From contig NZ_AP025739.1 in assembly GCF_003574315.2 (NCBI RefSeq), positions 5,704,001 through 5,768,000 of the forward strand: 64,000 nucleotides of DNA, in the 5' to 3' direction. Below the pieces are notes generated by a model that worked only from the letters and a program-made list of their open reading frames with translations, did no database searches and was not told where the DNA came from. Both the position numbers and the translations under genes were made by a program. This stretch comes from Capsulimonas corticalis (GTDB taxonomy: Bacteria; Armatimonadota; Armatimonadia; Armatimonadales; Capsulimonadaceae). Position 1 is the first letter of the stretch. Every line of letters begins with the position of its first letter. This document shows, one piece after another, positions 1 through 8,678 of this stretch.

Positions 1-2
1 AT

Positions 3-341
3 TCCGCCGGTGGATGGGGGCCGGATCGCTGCGCGGGATATCTGGATCAGGCCGGACCGAATATCGCTTACTCCAGCGGCCCGATGGGCAACCCGGTCCC
101 CAAATCGGACGGCTGCGGCCTTCCGCCCAAGGGATATTGGGTTTCCGCCACCGGTCGGCACACCGACCTCTCCAACTTTGCAATGGCCGACGGTCACGTG
201 AAAACACTGCGCGGCACATCGGTGTCGCCCGGACAATCGGCGGCTATCGAGACGGATCCCCAGTATAATGACGGCGGCGGAACGACACACTCCGCAGGGA
301 CCGGCGTTTCCGGATTTGGAGCAACGTTCAGCCATATTTAA
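3..341 (+). CDS. DUF1559-type prepilin-like protein, C-terminal part (5' truncated)
   Basis: Open from the left edge in frame 3 to a TAA; only the last 112 residues are present. The fragment carries the H-X9-DG type C-terminal signature (RHTDLSNFAMADGHVK, about residues 52-67 of the visible part), which in Planctomycetota and Armatimonadota closes proteins that begin with a prepilin N-methylation signal. The start, and therefore the prepilin signal, lies outside the window. A strong hairpin terminator follows 24 bases after the stop. The function of this family is unknown; they are treated as pseudopilin-like surface or secreted proteins. Family call is good, role unknown. Confidence 0.75.
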   Translation, partial: SAGGWGPDRCAGYLDQAGPNIAYSSGPMGNPVPKSDGCGLPPKGYWVSATGRHTDLSNFAMADGHVKTLRGTSVSPGQSAAIETDPQYNDGGGTTHSAGTGVSGFGATFSHI

Positions 342-365
342 TTCGGCCACGAAACATCGGATTGA

Positions 366-401
366 AAAGGAGCCTGGGGAATTTCTTCCCCAGGCTCCTT
401 T
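366..401 (+). terminator. Rho-independent terminator after the prepilin fragment
   Basis: A perfect 16-bp stem (366-381 and 386-401) encloses a TTTC loop. The 3' arm ends in a short T run. It lies just downstream of the stop at 341 and upstream of the deoR-type gene, so it separates the two units. Confidence 0.85.
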
Positions 402-445
402 GGCTTCTCGCATCCCTCGCTTGCTTAGGCGCGCTCATTGACAGG

Positions 446-451
446 TATAAT
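446..451 (+). promoter_or_regulatory. Candidate -10 box of the DeoR-type regulator
   Basis: A consensus TATAAT lies 18 bases upstream of the ATG at 469. An AAGGATG stretch at 459-464 could serve as ribosome binding site. The TTGACA at 436-441 is too close to be its -35 box, so the -35 is weak or absent. Confidence 0.4.
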
Positions 452-468
452 GGCCATAAGGATGAATC

Positions 469-1260
469 ATGGCTGTTAGAAAGCAAGTGGCGAGCCGGCG
501 CAGGCAAGAGATCTTACAAGACCTTCTCCTCGCGGGAGATGTCTCCGTGAACGAGCTGGCCGAACAATTGGGGGTTTCCGCGACGACTGTGCGGCGCAGT
601 CTGCGCGCGCTTGAGGAGCAGGGCTTGCTGCGCCGGCGGCATGGCGGAGCCGTGCCGATCGAATCGTCTCTGTACGAACACTTCCGCTACGACGCGGACT
701 TTCAGGAGCGCGACCAGCTTTACGCGGACGAAAAGCGCCGGATCGGGCTGGCGGCCAGCGAACACGTCAAGGATGGCGATATCGTCGCTCTGAGCGCCGG
801 CACCACCACCACGCAGATCGCACGCGCCCTCAAGCTTCACAAAGATGTCACCATCGTCACCAACGCCCTGAACATCGCGATGGAGTTCGCCCGCTCCACC
901 ACCCTGCGCGTGCTTCTGACCGGCGGGTACGTCAGCGGCGGCTGGTTTTCCGTCCTTGGGCCCACCAGCCTGGAGACAATCGCCGATACCGAAATCGACA
1001 TCACCTTCGTGGGGGTCGACGGCATTGAGCCAAAATCGGGCCTTACCGCGAACCACCCGGACGAGGCCGATGTCAACGCGGCGATGATCCGTCAGGCCCG
1101 CCGAAAAGTCGTCGTGGCGGACCACAGTAAGCTGGGCCGAACCGCGGACGCCTTCGTCTGTCCCCTGCACGCGGTAGACCTCATCATTACGGATACCGGC
1201 GCAACCGATGAAGCCCTCGCCCCATTCCGCAGCAAAAAGATCTCCATTCAGCAAGCCTGA
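469..1260 (+). CDS. DeoR/GlpR-family transcriptional regulator
   Basis: 263 residues, the usual length for DeoR-type repressors of sugar catabolism. The N-terminal winged HTH spans about residues 8-60 (VSVNELAEQLGVSATTVRRS). The C-terminal sugar-phosphate sensor domain shows the family ligand loop SAGTTTTQIA (109-118), VTNALNIA (129-136), LTGGYV (150-155), FVGVDGI (180-186) and VVVADHSK (214-221). DeoR proteins usually sense a phosphorylated sugar. No kinase or sugar gene lies beside it, so the effector cannot be named. Neighbours on both sides are DUF1559 prepilins. Family is clear, targets unknown. Confidence 0.92.
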   Translation: MAVRKQVASRRRQEILQDLLLAGDVSVNELAEQLGVSATTVRRSLRALEEQGLLRRRHGGAVPIESSLYEHFRYDADFQERDQLYADEKRRIGLAASEHVKDGDIVALSAGTTTTQIARALKLHKDVTIVTNALNIAMEFARSTTLRVLLTGGYVSGGWFSVLGPTSLETIADTEIDITFVGVDGIEPKSGLTANHPDEADVNAAMIRQARRKVVVADHSKLGRTADAFVCPLHAVDLIITDTGATDEALAPFRSKKISIQQA

Positions 1261-1368
1261 CACCCTGCTTTCACGCATTACGCCCCTTTACGCCCAAACA
1301 TAAATTTGCTCATTTGAATCGAAAAGGATCAAAATATTTATAAATCGATTCTATTTATGACCATAGTA

Positions 1369-1397
1369 TTGACGAATGCGCATATCTATGGTATTTT
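1369..1397 (+). promoter_or_regulatory. Sigma-70-type promoter of the DUF1559 prepilin gene
   Basis: TTGACG (1369-1374), 17-base spacer, TATTTT (1392-1397), in a markedly AT-rich stretch of this GC-rich genome. The predicted start of transcription is about 35 bases before the ATG at 1440. Confidence 0.6.
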
Positions 1398-1439
1398 AGG
1401 AATATACGCAATCAATTCTGTCAGCATATAGGAGAAATT

Positions 1440-2219
1440 ATGATGAACTCTCAAACTCATGCGTCTCGTCAGCGTCTGCTGGGTTTCACACTCATTGAAC
1501 TGCTAGTTGTCATCGCAATAATCGCAATACTTGCCGCCATTCTGTTTCCTGTCTTCGCCAAAGCGCGAGAGAAAGCGCGGCAGATCTCCTGTGCTTCCAA
1601 TCTCAAGCAGATCGGACTGGCGCATTTGCAATACTCGCAAGACTATGACGAGCAGCTCTGCGCGGCCTGGATCGGCGACGCCGATGGAAATCCCGGGAAT
1701 GGCGATAATTATCCGGGAACTGCACGCTGGATGGACTTGATTGGCCCCTATGTGAAGAGCCGGGATATCTTTGTCTGCCCCGACAGCCCGGAAGCCAAGT
1801 ATGTCCCGTTATCGACCAACTATCATGAGGAAGGCGGATACTGCATCAATGTCGCCTACTACGACGGCACGACGGGACATCCTCCCATTACCGACGGCAT
1901 CTTCCAGCGATCGCTCACGCTGGCTCAGCTGCCGGTTCCCTCCACCACCGTGCTGGTGACGGACTCGAACGCCGCCAACAACAACGATTTCCAGCTCGCC
2001 TGGTCGAATATTGGATCTCAGCCGGCCGGAATAGAACACAGTAATCTGGCCTGGGGCTGGATCTACGCCACCGCCGGCCGCCACACCGACAATCGATCCA
2101 ATACGCTCTTTTGCGATGGGCATGTGAAGGCGATGACGCTGGATGCGCTGCTGGAAAAATCGACGGTGTCCGGGCCGACCAACGGCGCTTATCGTTATTT
2201 CACGACGGAAGACGATTAG
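1440..2219 (+). CDS. DUF1559 (H-X9-DG) prepilin-type N-terminal cleavage/methylation protein
   Basis: 259 residues. The N-terminus has a type IV prepilin/pseudopilin signal: after a short basic leader, G15 precedes FTLIE (E20 is the usual Glu5 of the mature protein), then a long hydrophobic helix [19 protein letters not shown]. The middle has the DUF1559 hallmark of a Cys-containing [21 protein letters not shown]. The C-terminus ends with [10 protein letters not shown], the H-X-DG motif. A prepilin peptidase should cleave after G15. An ATG at 1443 is an alternative start; GGAG at 1431-1434 supports either. Probably a pseudopilin-like surface protein of unknown role. Confidence 0.9.
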   Translation: MMNSQTHASRQRLLGFTLIELLVVIAIIAILAAILFPVFAKAREKARQISCASNLKQIGLAHLQYSQDYDEQLCAAWIGDADGNPGNGDNYPGTARWMDLIGPYVKSRDIFVCPDSPEAKYVPLSTNYHEEGGYCINVAYYDGTTGHPPITDGIFQRSLTLAQLPVPSTTVLVTDSNAANNNDFQLAWSNIGSQPAGIEHSNLAWGWIYATAGRHTDNRSNTLFCDGHVKAMTLDALLEKSTVSGPTNGAYRYFTTEDD

Positions 2220-2240
2220 CGTCAGGCAACACGGATGTCC

Positions 2241-2372
2241 GGCGATTAAAATCGCGGCTAGAAAATCACGATGCGCCCCTCCGGGCACTCCAGATTTGAG
2301 ATGCGATTGCGTTTCTACTCTGGAGTCCACGGAGGTGGACATCGTGCTTTTCTAGCCGCGATTTTAACCGCC
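2241..2372. repeat. Long near-perfect inverted repeat (hairpin element)
   Basis: Outer arms 2241-2273 and 2340-2372 are complementary at 31 of 33 positions. Complementarity continues, imperfectly, through roughly the next 20 bases of each arm and leaves a loop of about 25 bases. The element fills the gap between the convergent prepilin gene (ends 2219) and GH127 gene (ends 2424). It could act as a bidirectional terminator or be a non-autonomous mobile or REP-like element. It encodes nothing convincing. Confidence 0.75.
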
Positions 2373-2423
2373 GGGCGCTATGTGCGTAACGTCAGCGATT
2401 AAATCGAATTCTCCCCCGAATGC

Positions 2424-4883
2424 TTACCCCTCCAACACCCGCCATTGCAAGATCCCCGCAGACCACCCCGTCTGCATTTGCGCGACGAGTCGCAACGCAG
2501 TAGTGCGAATAGAGGGGAAGGTGACGCGGTTGAATTTGTCGACTTCGACGCCGTAAGGCGAGGTCGCTTCCACGGAGCGCCATTCGCCGCCGTCTTGGTA
2601 CTGCAAGCTCCACGATTGGGGGACGCGGCAGTCGCGGTGGACGCACTCCTCGTCCCACCAGTAGACTTCCACTCCGGAGATTTCCTGCGCGGACGGGAAG
2701 TCATACTGGACCCATTCCGAAGTTCCCCGATGATCCCACCAGGTAAAGCGCGGAATCGTCTCGTCGTCGGAGGCGCGCGGCTGGCGCGCGTTGTTCAGCG
2801 CCCAGACCGTGTCGGAGGGGTTGCAGCGGGACGCCGAGGGCGTGGCGGCGGCTGCGGTCGTCAATGGGAGCGCGTACTGGCGGTCATCGGCGATCCAGAC
2901 GGCCATATGCGTCGGCTCGCGGTTGGTGTTGGTATAGAACGGCAGCGCGGTGAATGTGGCCGCCTCGGCGGCGGGTTCGCCTTCGGGATGCGCCGCCGTC
3001 ATCCGCGCCCGCGCCACATGCGCGTCGCCGCGCAGCACGGTCACGCCGCCCAGAAGATCGGGACGATGCTCGGCGCGAATCACGGACGAGGGCGCGAGGA
3101 CGAGCGATTCCACATGCCCGCCATTGTCCAATCCCTCCAGACAATAGACGATAGGTCCGCACATCAGAGCGACGCGGCCGACATCTGCGGCGATTCTCGG
3201 GTCCGCTTTCAGGCGGCGCGCCGGCATCGGCAGGTTCATCTCCACCGAGTCGCCGGCGCGCCAGGTCCGCTCGATCCGCGCATAGCCGCGCACAATGGAC
3301 GGCGTGACAGACTTGCCGTTGACACGGAAAGACGCTTCGCTGCTCCATGCCGGAACGCGAAGGCTCAGCGCGAAGCGCGCCGGCTTTTTCGGCGCCAAGT
3401 CCAGGCGCACGCCCCCATTCCAGGGATAGCCCGTCGTCTGCCGCAGAGTCACGTCCCATCCGTCCTGCGCGATCTTCGCCTCGCTTCCCGTAAAGAGGTT
3501 GACATAGACTCCGTCCAAATCCGTGGCGTAGACGCCGCCTGGCAACGCGCCCATCAGCTTGAGGAACATCGGCGGGCAGCATGGACAGCCGTCCCAATCC
3601 CAGCGCCGACGCTCCGGGCCGGAGGCGAGGTAGTTCGTGTAGAAGTACGACGTTCCCGCGACGGAGACGCCGCACAGCGCGCCGTTGTAAAGCTCGCGCT
3701 CCAGCACATCGAAGTATTCGGCCTGCCCCGTCGCCAGGCCCAGGTTCCTGCTGAAGAATGCGCCTCCGACGGCGGCGCAGGTCTCCGCGTACCCGAAGTT
3801 GGGCAGTTCGTAGTCCGGGCCGAACCCTTCCGTCGAGGGGATCGCGCCCAAGCCGCCGGTCACGTACATTTTGGCCGCGACCATGTTGCTCCACCAGCGC
3901 TGCGCGGTGGCGTAATACTCCGGCCGCCCGTTCACTGACGCCGCGAGGGCGATGCCCGCCGCGAGCAGCGCGGATCGCACGGCGTGCCCCTCCATCGTCG
4001 GCTGAAACAGGGCCGACCGATCGTCCTGATCGTACACGCCCATATCCGCGCGTCCCGCGTGATTGCCCCGGTTCTCGATCCAGTATTCGGCCAGTTCCAG
4101 ATATCGCTTCTCATCGACTTTCTGGCCGATCCGAGCCTTCAATTTCGGATCGTCCCGGTACAGAAGATAAAGCTCCACGAAGGCCAGTTCCGCGATGGCG
4201 TGGCCGGGAATGATGTTCTGCCTGGGCGGCGGTCCCATAATACGACACATATAGTTCGCCATGCGCGTGGCGACGTCCAGCAGCTTCGTCTTCCCCGTCG
4301 CCTGATAGTGATGGACTCCCGCCTCGACGAGACACCCTGCGTTATAGACGGTATGGGGAAACCGGTCGTCGTGCATGTCGCCCGGCGCGGACGGATCGCT
4401 CCAGCGCGCCGCGACATGGCTGAGCGTCACCGCAGTATGGAGATACCCATCGGGGTCCACGGCGGCGGCCGCCGCGATGCGGTCGATATAGCCATCCAGC
4501 CGCTTTTCCAGCGCGGGATCGGGCTGGGCGATCAGAAAGTCCGACGCCGCCGCGATCATCTCATAGATCAGGCCGTCCCACCAGGGATCGCCGTGATGCC
4601 CGCCCTCGGCGCGAGCAGCCACGCGGTCGAAGTTGTCGAGCGCGCCCGTTTTCTCAAACTTGTCGAAGCAGTCGTTGATGGTCACACCGCGCCAGACGGC
4701 GAGTTTGGGCGACCAGAAATCGTCATGGATCGTCACATGGCGAATCGGAACCGCCGTCAGCGCCCGCGACTTCTTGGGATCACGGACGGCGCCCTTTGCG
4801 CCGGCGGCGCGCCCCGCAAGCGGCGCCGCCGTCATGGCGGCGGCTACGGTAAAGCATCCTTGAATAAACTGGCGTCGTAACAT
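2424..4883 (-). CDS. GH127 beta-L-arabinofuranosidase with C-terminal carbohydrate-binding-like domain
   Basis: 819 residues. The N-terminus (RRQFIQG, then a hydrophobic stretch ending at AGRAAGA) looks like a Tat signal peptide, so the enzyme is probably exported folded. The GH127 catalytic core shows E367 and C369 in AETCAAVG and the CPCCPP motif (C435, C436). In the characterised family member these positions bind zinc, and the first Cys of the pair is the nucleophile; E352 is placed like the acid/base. Residues from about 670 on resemble an F5/8 type C (CBM32-like) domain. Expected activity: release of L-arabinofuranose from plant glycans. Probably controlled by the XylR-type regulator encoded upstream. 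Confidence 0.9.
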   Translation of the reverse strand: MLRRQFIQGCFTVAAAMTAAPLAGRAAGAKGAVRDPKKSRALTAVPIRHVTIHDDFWSPKLAVWRGVTINDCFDKFEKTGALDNFDRVAARAEGGHHGDPWWDGLIYEMIAAASDFLIAQPDPALEKRLDGYIDRIAAAAAVDPDGYLHTAVTLSHVAARWSDPSAPGDMHDDRFPHTVYNAGCLVEAGVHHYQATGKTKLLDVATRMANYMCRIMGPPPRQNIIPGHAIAELAFVELYLLYRDDPKLKARIGQKVDEKRYLELAEYWIENRGNHAGRADMGVYDQDDRSALFQPTMEGHAVRSALLAAGIALAASVNGRPEYYATAQRWWSNMVAAKMYVTGGLGAIPSTEGFGPDYELPNFGYAETCAAVGGAFFSRNLGLATGQAEYFDVLERELYNGALCGVSVAGTSYFYTNYLASGPERRRWDWDGCPCCPPMFLKLMGALPGGVYATDLDGVYVNLFTGSEAKIAQDGWDVTLRQTTGYPWNGGVRLDLAPKKPARFALSLRVPAWSSEASFRVNGKSVTPSIVRGYARIERTWRAGDSVEMNLPMPARRLKADPRIAADVGRVALMCGPIVYCLEGLDNGGHVESLVLAPSSVIRAEHRPDLLGGVTVLRGDAHVARARMTAAHPEGEPAAEAATFTALPFYTNTNREPTHMAVWIADDRQYALPLTTAAAATPSASRCNPSDTVWALNNARQPRASDDETIPRFTWWDHRGTSEWVQYDFPSAQEISGVEVYWWDEECVHRDCRVPQSWSLQYQDGGEWRSVEATSPYGVEVDKFNRVTFPSIRTTALRLVAQMQTGWSAGILQWRVLEG

Positions 4884-4952
4884 TCATTCTCTCCTGCGGC
4901 TGGCGCCGATGCGGACGACGCTTCGGACACAAGACTCAATCAGCCCATAGAT

Positions 4953-4981
4953 ATGTTATCACGCCGCGCTTCTGACGACAA
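4953..4981 (-). promoter_or_regulatory. Promoter of the GH127 gene
   Basis: On the minus strand TTGTCG (4981-4976), 17-base spacer, TAACAT (4958-4953), about 70 bases before the ATG at 4883. It sits directly downstream of a 21-bp-spaced direct repeat. Confidence 0.5.
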
Positions 4982-4985
4982 TGAC

Positions 4986-5016
4986 ATTCTTTGTCCGTGG
5001 GATGAGATTGTTTGTC
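4986..5016 (-). promoter_or_regulatory. Candidate XylR/AraC-type operator (direct repeat)
   Basis: ATTCTTTGTC (4986-4995) and ATTGTTTGTC (5007-5016) match at 9 of 10 bases and are offset by exactly 21 bp, two helical turns. This is the usual spacing for direct-repeat half-sites of AraC-family activators. The pair lies immediately upstream of the -35 box of the GH127 promoter, the classic activator position. Confidence 0.55.
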
Positions 5017-5078
5017 AGGCGATGGGCTCCCTTTTCCCCCGCGAAGCGGCTTGTTGGGGAAAAATGGGAAGACGAGCT

Positions 5079-6260
5079 CTAGCGAGTTGGGGGAATAGGG
5101 ATTTCCGGAATAGAGTCTCCCCGCCGCCACTCCGTCGGCGTCTTGCCCAGTTCGCGCTTGAACTGAACCATCATGTATTCCGGGTATTCGTAGCCGGCCG
5201 CTTCGGCGATGCGCTCTAAGGGCCAGTCCGTCTCTCGGAGAAGCTGCTGGACGCGTTTGAGGCGCACGCGACGGATCTCTTCGTGCGGAGAGTGGCCCAG
5301 ATGGCGGCGGAAGCCGCGCTCCAGAGCGGAGCGCGAGACCGGGAGGGCGGCGAGGACATCGTCGACGCCGATCCCGGAACAGGCTTCTCGGCGGATGAAG
5401 TGGATGGCGCGGGCGATGGCGGGATCGTCCACCGCCATGATATCCGTGGACTGGCGGGTGACGACGCCGATGGGCGACAGGAGGCGGTCCTCATCTGGCG
5501 GCGCATCGCCGGCCATCAGACGGTCGAGCAGGGCCGCTGCCTCGAAGCCGACGCGTTCGGCGTCGGGAACCACGCTGGAGAGGGGCGGATCGCAGAGGTC
5601 GCAGAACGTTTCGGCGTTGTCCACGCCGATTACCGCGACTTCCTCGGGCGCGGCCAGCCCCAGCACGCGGCAGGCGTCCAGCACATGATGCCCGCGCACA
5701 TCGTTGCAGGCGACCACGCCGAGCGGACGAGGCAGTCCGCGCAGCCATTCCGCGATCTTATCTCGCTCCTCCTGCCACCGATGCTCGCGCAGCCCCTCGA
5801 ACGGCGATTCGAACGATTCGTGCAGTTCACCGCGCCCCAGTACGGCGGCCTCCACGCCCAGAAAGCGCTCCTGCGACCAGACCTCGCCGCGAAACCCGCA
5901 GAAGGCGATATGGCGAAAGCCGCGCTCCAGCAGATGCTCGGCGGCCATGCGGCCAATCGCCCGCATGTCCGACCGAATACGCGGCGCGCCCAAATTTCCA
6001 TAGCGATCGTTCAGATCCACCACGGCCAATCCGCGAGCGCGCAAACGCTCCGCCAGCGCCGGCGTTGTCGGGCGGCAGATGACGCCGTCGCCGTCCCAGT
6101 CCAGCAGCCAGTCCGGCGGCGGGGCCAGCAGCTCGCGCTCGTCCAGAAAGACGGACCACCCTCCGCGAGCGCGCATATAACGCGAAATCCCATGCAGGAT
6201 CTGCCGCCCGTAGACCACGGATGTCTCGACGATCAGAGCCACGTTGGGCCGCGACTTCAT
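5079..6260 (-). CDS. XylR-type AraC-family regulator (periplasmic-binding-like sensor plus AraC HTH)
   Basis: 393 residues from the ATG at 6260, which overlaps the stop of the upstream lnt gene as ATGA. An in-frame ATG farther upstream (6329) lies inside lnt and is unlikely. Residues 1-270 form a LacI/PBP-like sugar sensor (NVALIVETSVVYGRQILHGI at the start, then FRHIAFCGFRG, GVVACNDVRGHHVLDACR, VAVIGVDNAETFCDLCDP PLSSV). This is the arrangement of E. coli XylR. Residues about 285-385 are an AraC HTH pair (VSRSALERGFRRHLGHSPHEEI, then IAEAAGYEYPEYMMVQFKRELGKTP). The GH127 gene follows downstream on the same strand with its own promoter; it is the likely target. Confidence 0.88.
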   Translation of the reverse strand: MKSRPNVALIVETSVVYGRQILHGISRYMRARGGWSVFLDERELLAPPPDWLLDWDGDGVICRPTTPALAERLRARGLAVVDLNDRYGNLGAPRIRSDMRAIGRMAAEHLLERGFRHIAFCGFRGEVWSQERFLGVEAAVLGRGELHESFESPFEGLREHRWQEERDKIAEWLRGLPRPLGVVACNDVRGHHVLDACRVLGLAAPEEVAVIGVDNAETFCDLCDPPLSSVVPDAERVGFEAAALLDRLMAGDAPPDEDRLLSPIGVVTRQSTDIMAVDDPAIARAIHFIRREACSGIGVDDVLAALPVSRSALERGFRRHLGHSPHEEIRRVRLKRVQQLLRETDWPLERIAEAAGYEYPEYMMVQFKRELGKTPTEWRRGDSIPEIPIPPTR

Positions 6261-7843
6261 TGATCGCCCTCTGGTCTGCGCCGCAGCGCAGCGCCAAGAA
6301 TCACTGCCAGAACGCCCCAGCACAGCCAAACAAACCAGTCTCCCCAGCGCGTATAAAGTGTTCGCGTCGTTCGCGACTCAACGGGCGCGGTCAGCAGTCG
6401 GGATTCGAACAACGGCGCCTCCGTCAGAACGCGCCCGGCGGGATCCAGAATCTGTGAGATCCCGGTCGATCCGGCGCGCACCAGGTAGCGGTCGCACTCC
6501 GCCGCGCGGATCGCGGCGATCGCGGCATGCTGGCGCGCCGCCGCCGTGCGCCCGAACCAGGTGTCGTCGGTCACGACAGACAGCAGTCCCGCGCCACGCG
6601 CCACCTGCTCCCGCGTCAGCTCCCCATAGGACGATTCATAACAGATCGCCACGCCCACTCTGCCAATCGGCGCGCCGGCGTCCAGCAGCGCCTGACGCGC
6701 CGCGCCCTTCTTGCGGTCATAGATCGTCAGATGCAGGGCGACCAAAAACTTCAGCCAGTCTCGACCCGGCACATACTCTCCAAAGGGCACCAATTGGCGC
6801 TTCACATAAGAACCGCGAATGGTCCCCGATTTGTCCACGAGAAACACGGAGTTGCCGTCGGAGCGTGTCTGAGCGTCCCATTCATTGCCGCCGATCAGCA
6901 GTGTTTGACCGTTGTGGGCGCAATCGAGCGCAACCCGGCCCGCAAGCTCCGGGTCATCGCGCAGGTATCCGGGAAATGTCGCTTCGGGCCATGCAGCGAA
7001 GATGGCGCCGCGCGCGGCGGCGTCCGCCTCCATCTGGGAATAGCTCCGCATCGTGTTTTCCACATAAACGGGATCTTCCGGACGGCGCTGCGACCAGGGG
7101 ACATTGGGATTGATGTTTGTCTGCAAAGCGGCGGCCACATACCGAGGCCGCAAATGCTCGCTGCGCAGACTGACGCCGCCAAAAACCAGGACCAGGACAA
7201 AAGCGCAAAGCACGCCCTGGACGAATCGCGGCGGATTACGCCTGGCGATGACGCCCGCGACGGCCATATTCACCAACACGATCAGAAACGTCAGAGGCCA
7301 CACCCCGCCCAACTTGGTGAGCTGCAAGATGGTGAGCGCATTGTGCTGCGTGTAAGCAAGATCTCCCCATCCAGTTCCCAGTTCGCCGAGCTGACGCACC
7401 CATTCCAATGCCGTCCAGAGCGCCGGGATCCCCAGCGCCCACGCCCAGCGTCCTTTGACGCGGCTTAGCAAATGGGCGCCGAAGCCGAATAACAGCATGA
7501 CGCTGACCTGCGCCATGCTCCCGATCGCCCACGCCACCACTCCGAGCGCCGCGCCGAGCGCGTGCTGCGCCATGATCGCGAGCCAGTAAAGCACGCCGCC
7601 GAAGTAGAGAAATCCGAACACAAACGCCTGTCCGAGAGCGTCGCGGAGGCGCGCGTGCGGGTAAGTCAGCAGCATGGGAACGAGGGCGATCCACGCCAGC
7701 CATCCCCAATCGAGGTGCGGAAACGAGCCGAGAACGAGAAGGCCGGAAAGAACGGCGGCGCCGTAATTACGGAGTGCGAGGCGGGCGTCGGTGCGCCGCG
7801 AGGTCTGAAGCGGCTGCGGAGAGCCTAAATCGGTTATTGCCAA
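6257..7843 (-). CDS. lnt: Apolipoprotein N-acyltransferase
   Basis: 528 residues if translation starts at TTG 7843, which has AGGA about 10 bases upstream. Longer in-frame starts (ATG 7876 or beyond) would run into the divergent lipoprotein gene and give an atypical N-terminus. The first 230 residues hold six or so membrane helices; the rest is a nitrilase-fold domain. The catalytic triad is visible as E287 in AAWPEATFPGYL, K348 in SYVKRQLVPFGEYVPG and C401 in VGVAICYESSYGE. Lnt adds the third acyl chain to lipoproteins in the inner membrane. The downstream regulator overlaps its stop by four bases. Its divergent neighbour is itself a lipoprotein. Confidence 0.93.
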   Translation of the reverse strand: MAITDLGSPQPLQTSRRTDARLALRNYGAAVLSGLLVLGSFPHLDWGWLAWIALVPMLLTYPHARLRDALGQAFVFGFLYFGGVLYWLAIMAQHALGAALGVVAWAIGSMAQVSVMLLFGFGAHLLSRVKGRWAWALGIPALWTALEWVRQLGELGTGWGDLAYTQHNALTILQLTKLGGVWPLTFLIVLVNMAVAGVIARRNPPRFVQGVLCAFVLVLVFGGVSLRSEHLRPRYVAAALQTNINPNVPWSQRRPEDPVYVENTMRSYSQMEADAAARGAIFAAWPEATFPGYLRDDPELAGRVALDCAHNGQTLLIGGNEWDAQTRSDGNSVFLVDKSGTIRGSYVKRQLVPFGEYVPGRDWLKFLVALHLTIYDRKKGAARQALLDAGAPIGRVGVAICYESSYGELTREQVARGAGLLSVVTDDTWFGRTAAARQHAAIAAIRAAECDRYLVRAGSTGISQILDPAGRVLTEAPLFESRLLTAPVESRTTRTLYTRWGDWFVWLCWGVLAVILGAALRRRPEGDQ

Positions 7844-7860
7844 TGGAGAATAAATCCTGC

Positions 7861-7866
7861 TATAAT
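7861..7866 (+). promoter_or_regulatory. Candidate -10 box (TATAAT) in the lnt/lipoprotein divergent region
   Basis: TATAAT lies only 9 bases before the ATG at 7875. If used for that gene, the message would be nearly leaderless or start inside the gene. No good -35 is visible. Weak call. Confidence 0.25.
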
Positions 7867-7874
7867 GACCGGAC

Positions 7875-8621
7875 ATGACACGAAAGACATGGATGCTGGC
7901 GGCAAAGATCGCCCTGCCCGCCCTCCCGCTGCTTGCCGTCGCCGGCTGTGCGCGCGCGCCGGGCGGAGCGCAAAACTCGACCGGCGCGCAGTTGATCGTC
8001 TCGATGACGGTCGCGGGGCGCATCAACCCTGCGTTTTCCTATTTCGTCCTTTTTAACACCACGAACAGCCCGACGACATCCACCGGACCGATCCCCGTCG
8101 TCGCATCGCCGTGGGGAAACGGCTTCGCCGCCGGGCAATTCACACAGTTCGTGCGCTACGATTCGACACAGGGCAGCGCCGGCTATGGCGTCTATTCGGT
8201 TGTCCCCGGATCCAACCTGCGCTCGTTCCAGTTTCTCGGATCGCCGCTGCAATTTACTCCGCCCGGCGACAGCGGATCGACGCTCCAGTTCCGGATCCCA
8301 TTGTCTCAGCTCGCCGTGTCGGGAATCTCCGCCGATCAGATCCAGAATTTGCAGATCAATTTTATCGCGACAAATTCCACGCCCACGGATGCGAACACCT
8401 CGGCGACCAAACTCTTCGATGCGCTGGGCGATGCGCGCCAGGTCGGCGGCGTCAACAATCCGATCACGATTTCCACGGCGCAATCCCACATCTACCAGAA
8501 CAGCGATTCGGTAACCCCGGAACCATCAGGCGACGTCACCGAGGCGGGCAACGGAGTCTTCCAAACGACATCGGAACCGGACCTGGATATCGTCAACTGG
8601 AGCGTGGAAGTGCGCAACTAA
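7875..8621 (+). CDS. Predicted lipoprotein of unknown function
   Basis: 248 residues. The N-terminus is a lipoprotein signal: basic MTRK, a hydrophobic segment and the lipobox LAVAGC, giving lipidation at about Cys26. The mature part is rich in Ser, Thr, Gln and Asn and looks like a beta-rich exported protein (for example TVAGRINPAFSYFVLFNT, LQFRIPLSQLAVSGI). I do not recognise a named family. It starts divergently from lnt and is followed 57 bases later by the GH57 gene on the same strand. Confidence 0.7.
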   Translation: MTRKTWMLAAKIALPALPLLAVAGCARAPGGAQNSTGAQLIVSMTVAGRINPAFSYFVLFNTTNSPTTSTGPIPVVASPWGNGFAAGQFTQFVRYDSTQGSAGYGVYSVVPGSNLRSFQFLGSPLQFTPPGDSGSTLQFRIPLSQLAVSGISADQIQNLQINFIATNSTPTDANTSATKLFDALGDARQVGGVNNPITISTAQSHIYQNSDSVTPEPSGDVTEAGNGVFQTTSEPDLDIVNWSVEVRN

Positions 8622-8678
8622 GCTCAAGTATACCAGGAGCATAGCTCCCTTACGGCCGTAAATAATGGAAGTAACGCC

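Noticed and set aside
436-451. TTGACA at 436-441 as -35 of the TATAAT at 446-451
   Set aside because: The spacing is 4 bases, far too short for a sigma-70 promoter.
2445-3938. 497-codon plus-strand frame
   Set aside because: Antisense to the GH127 gene, which has its zinc and catalytic motifs intact.
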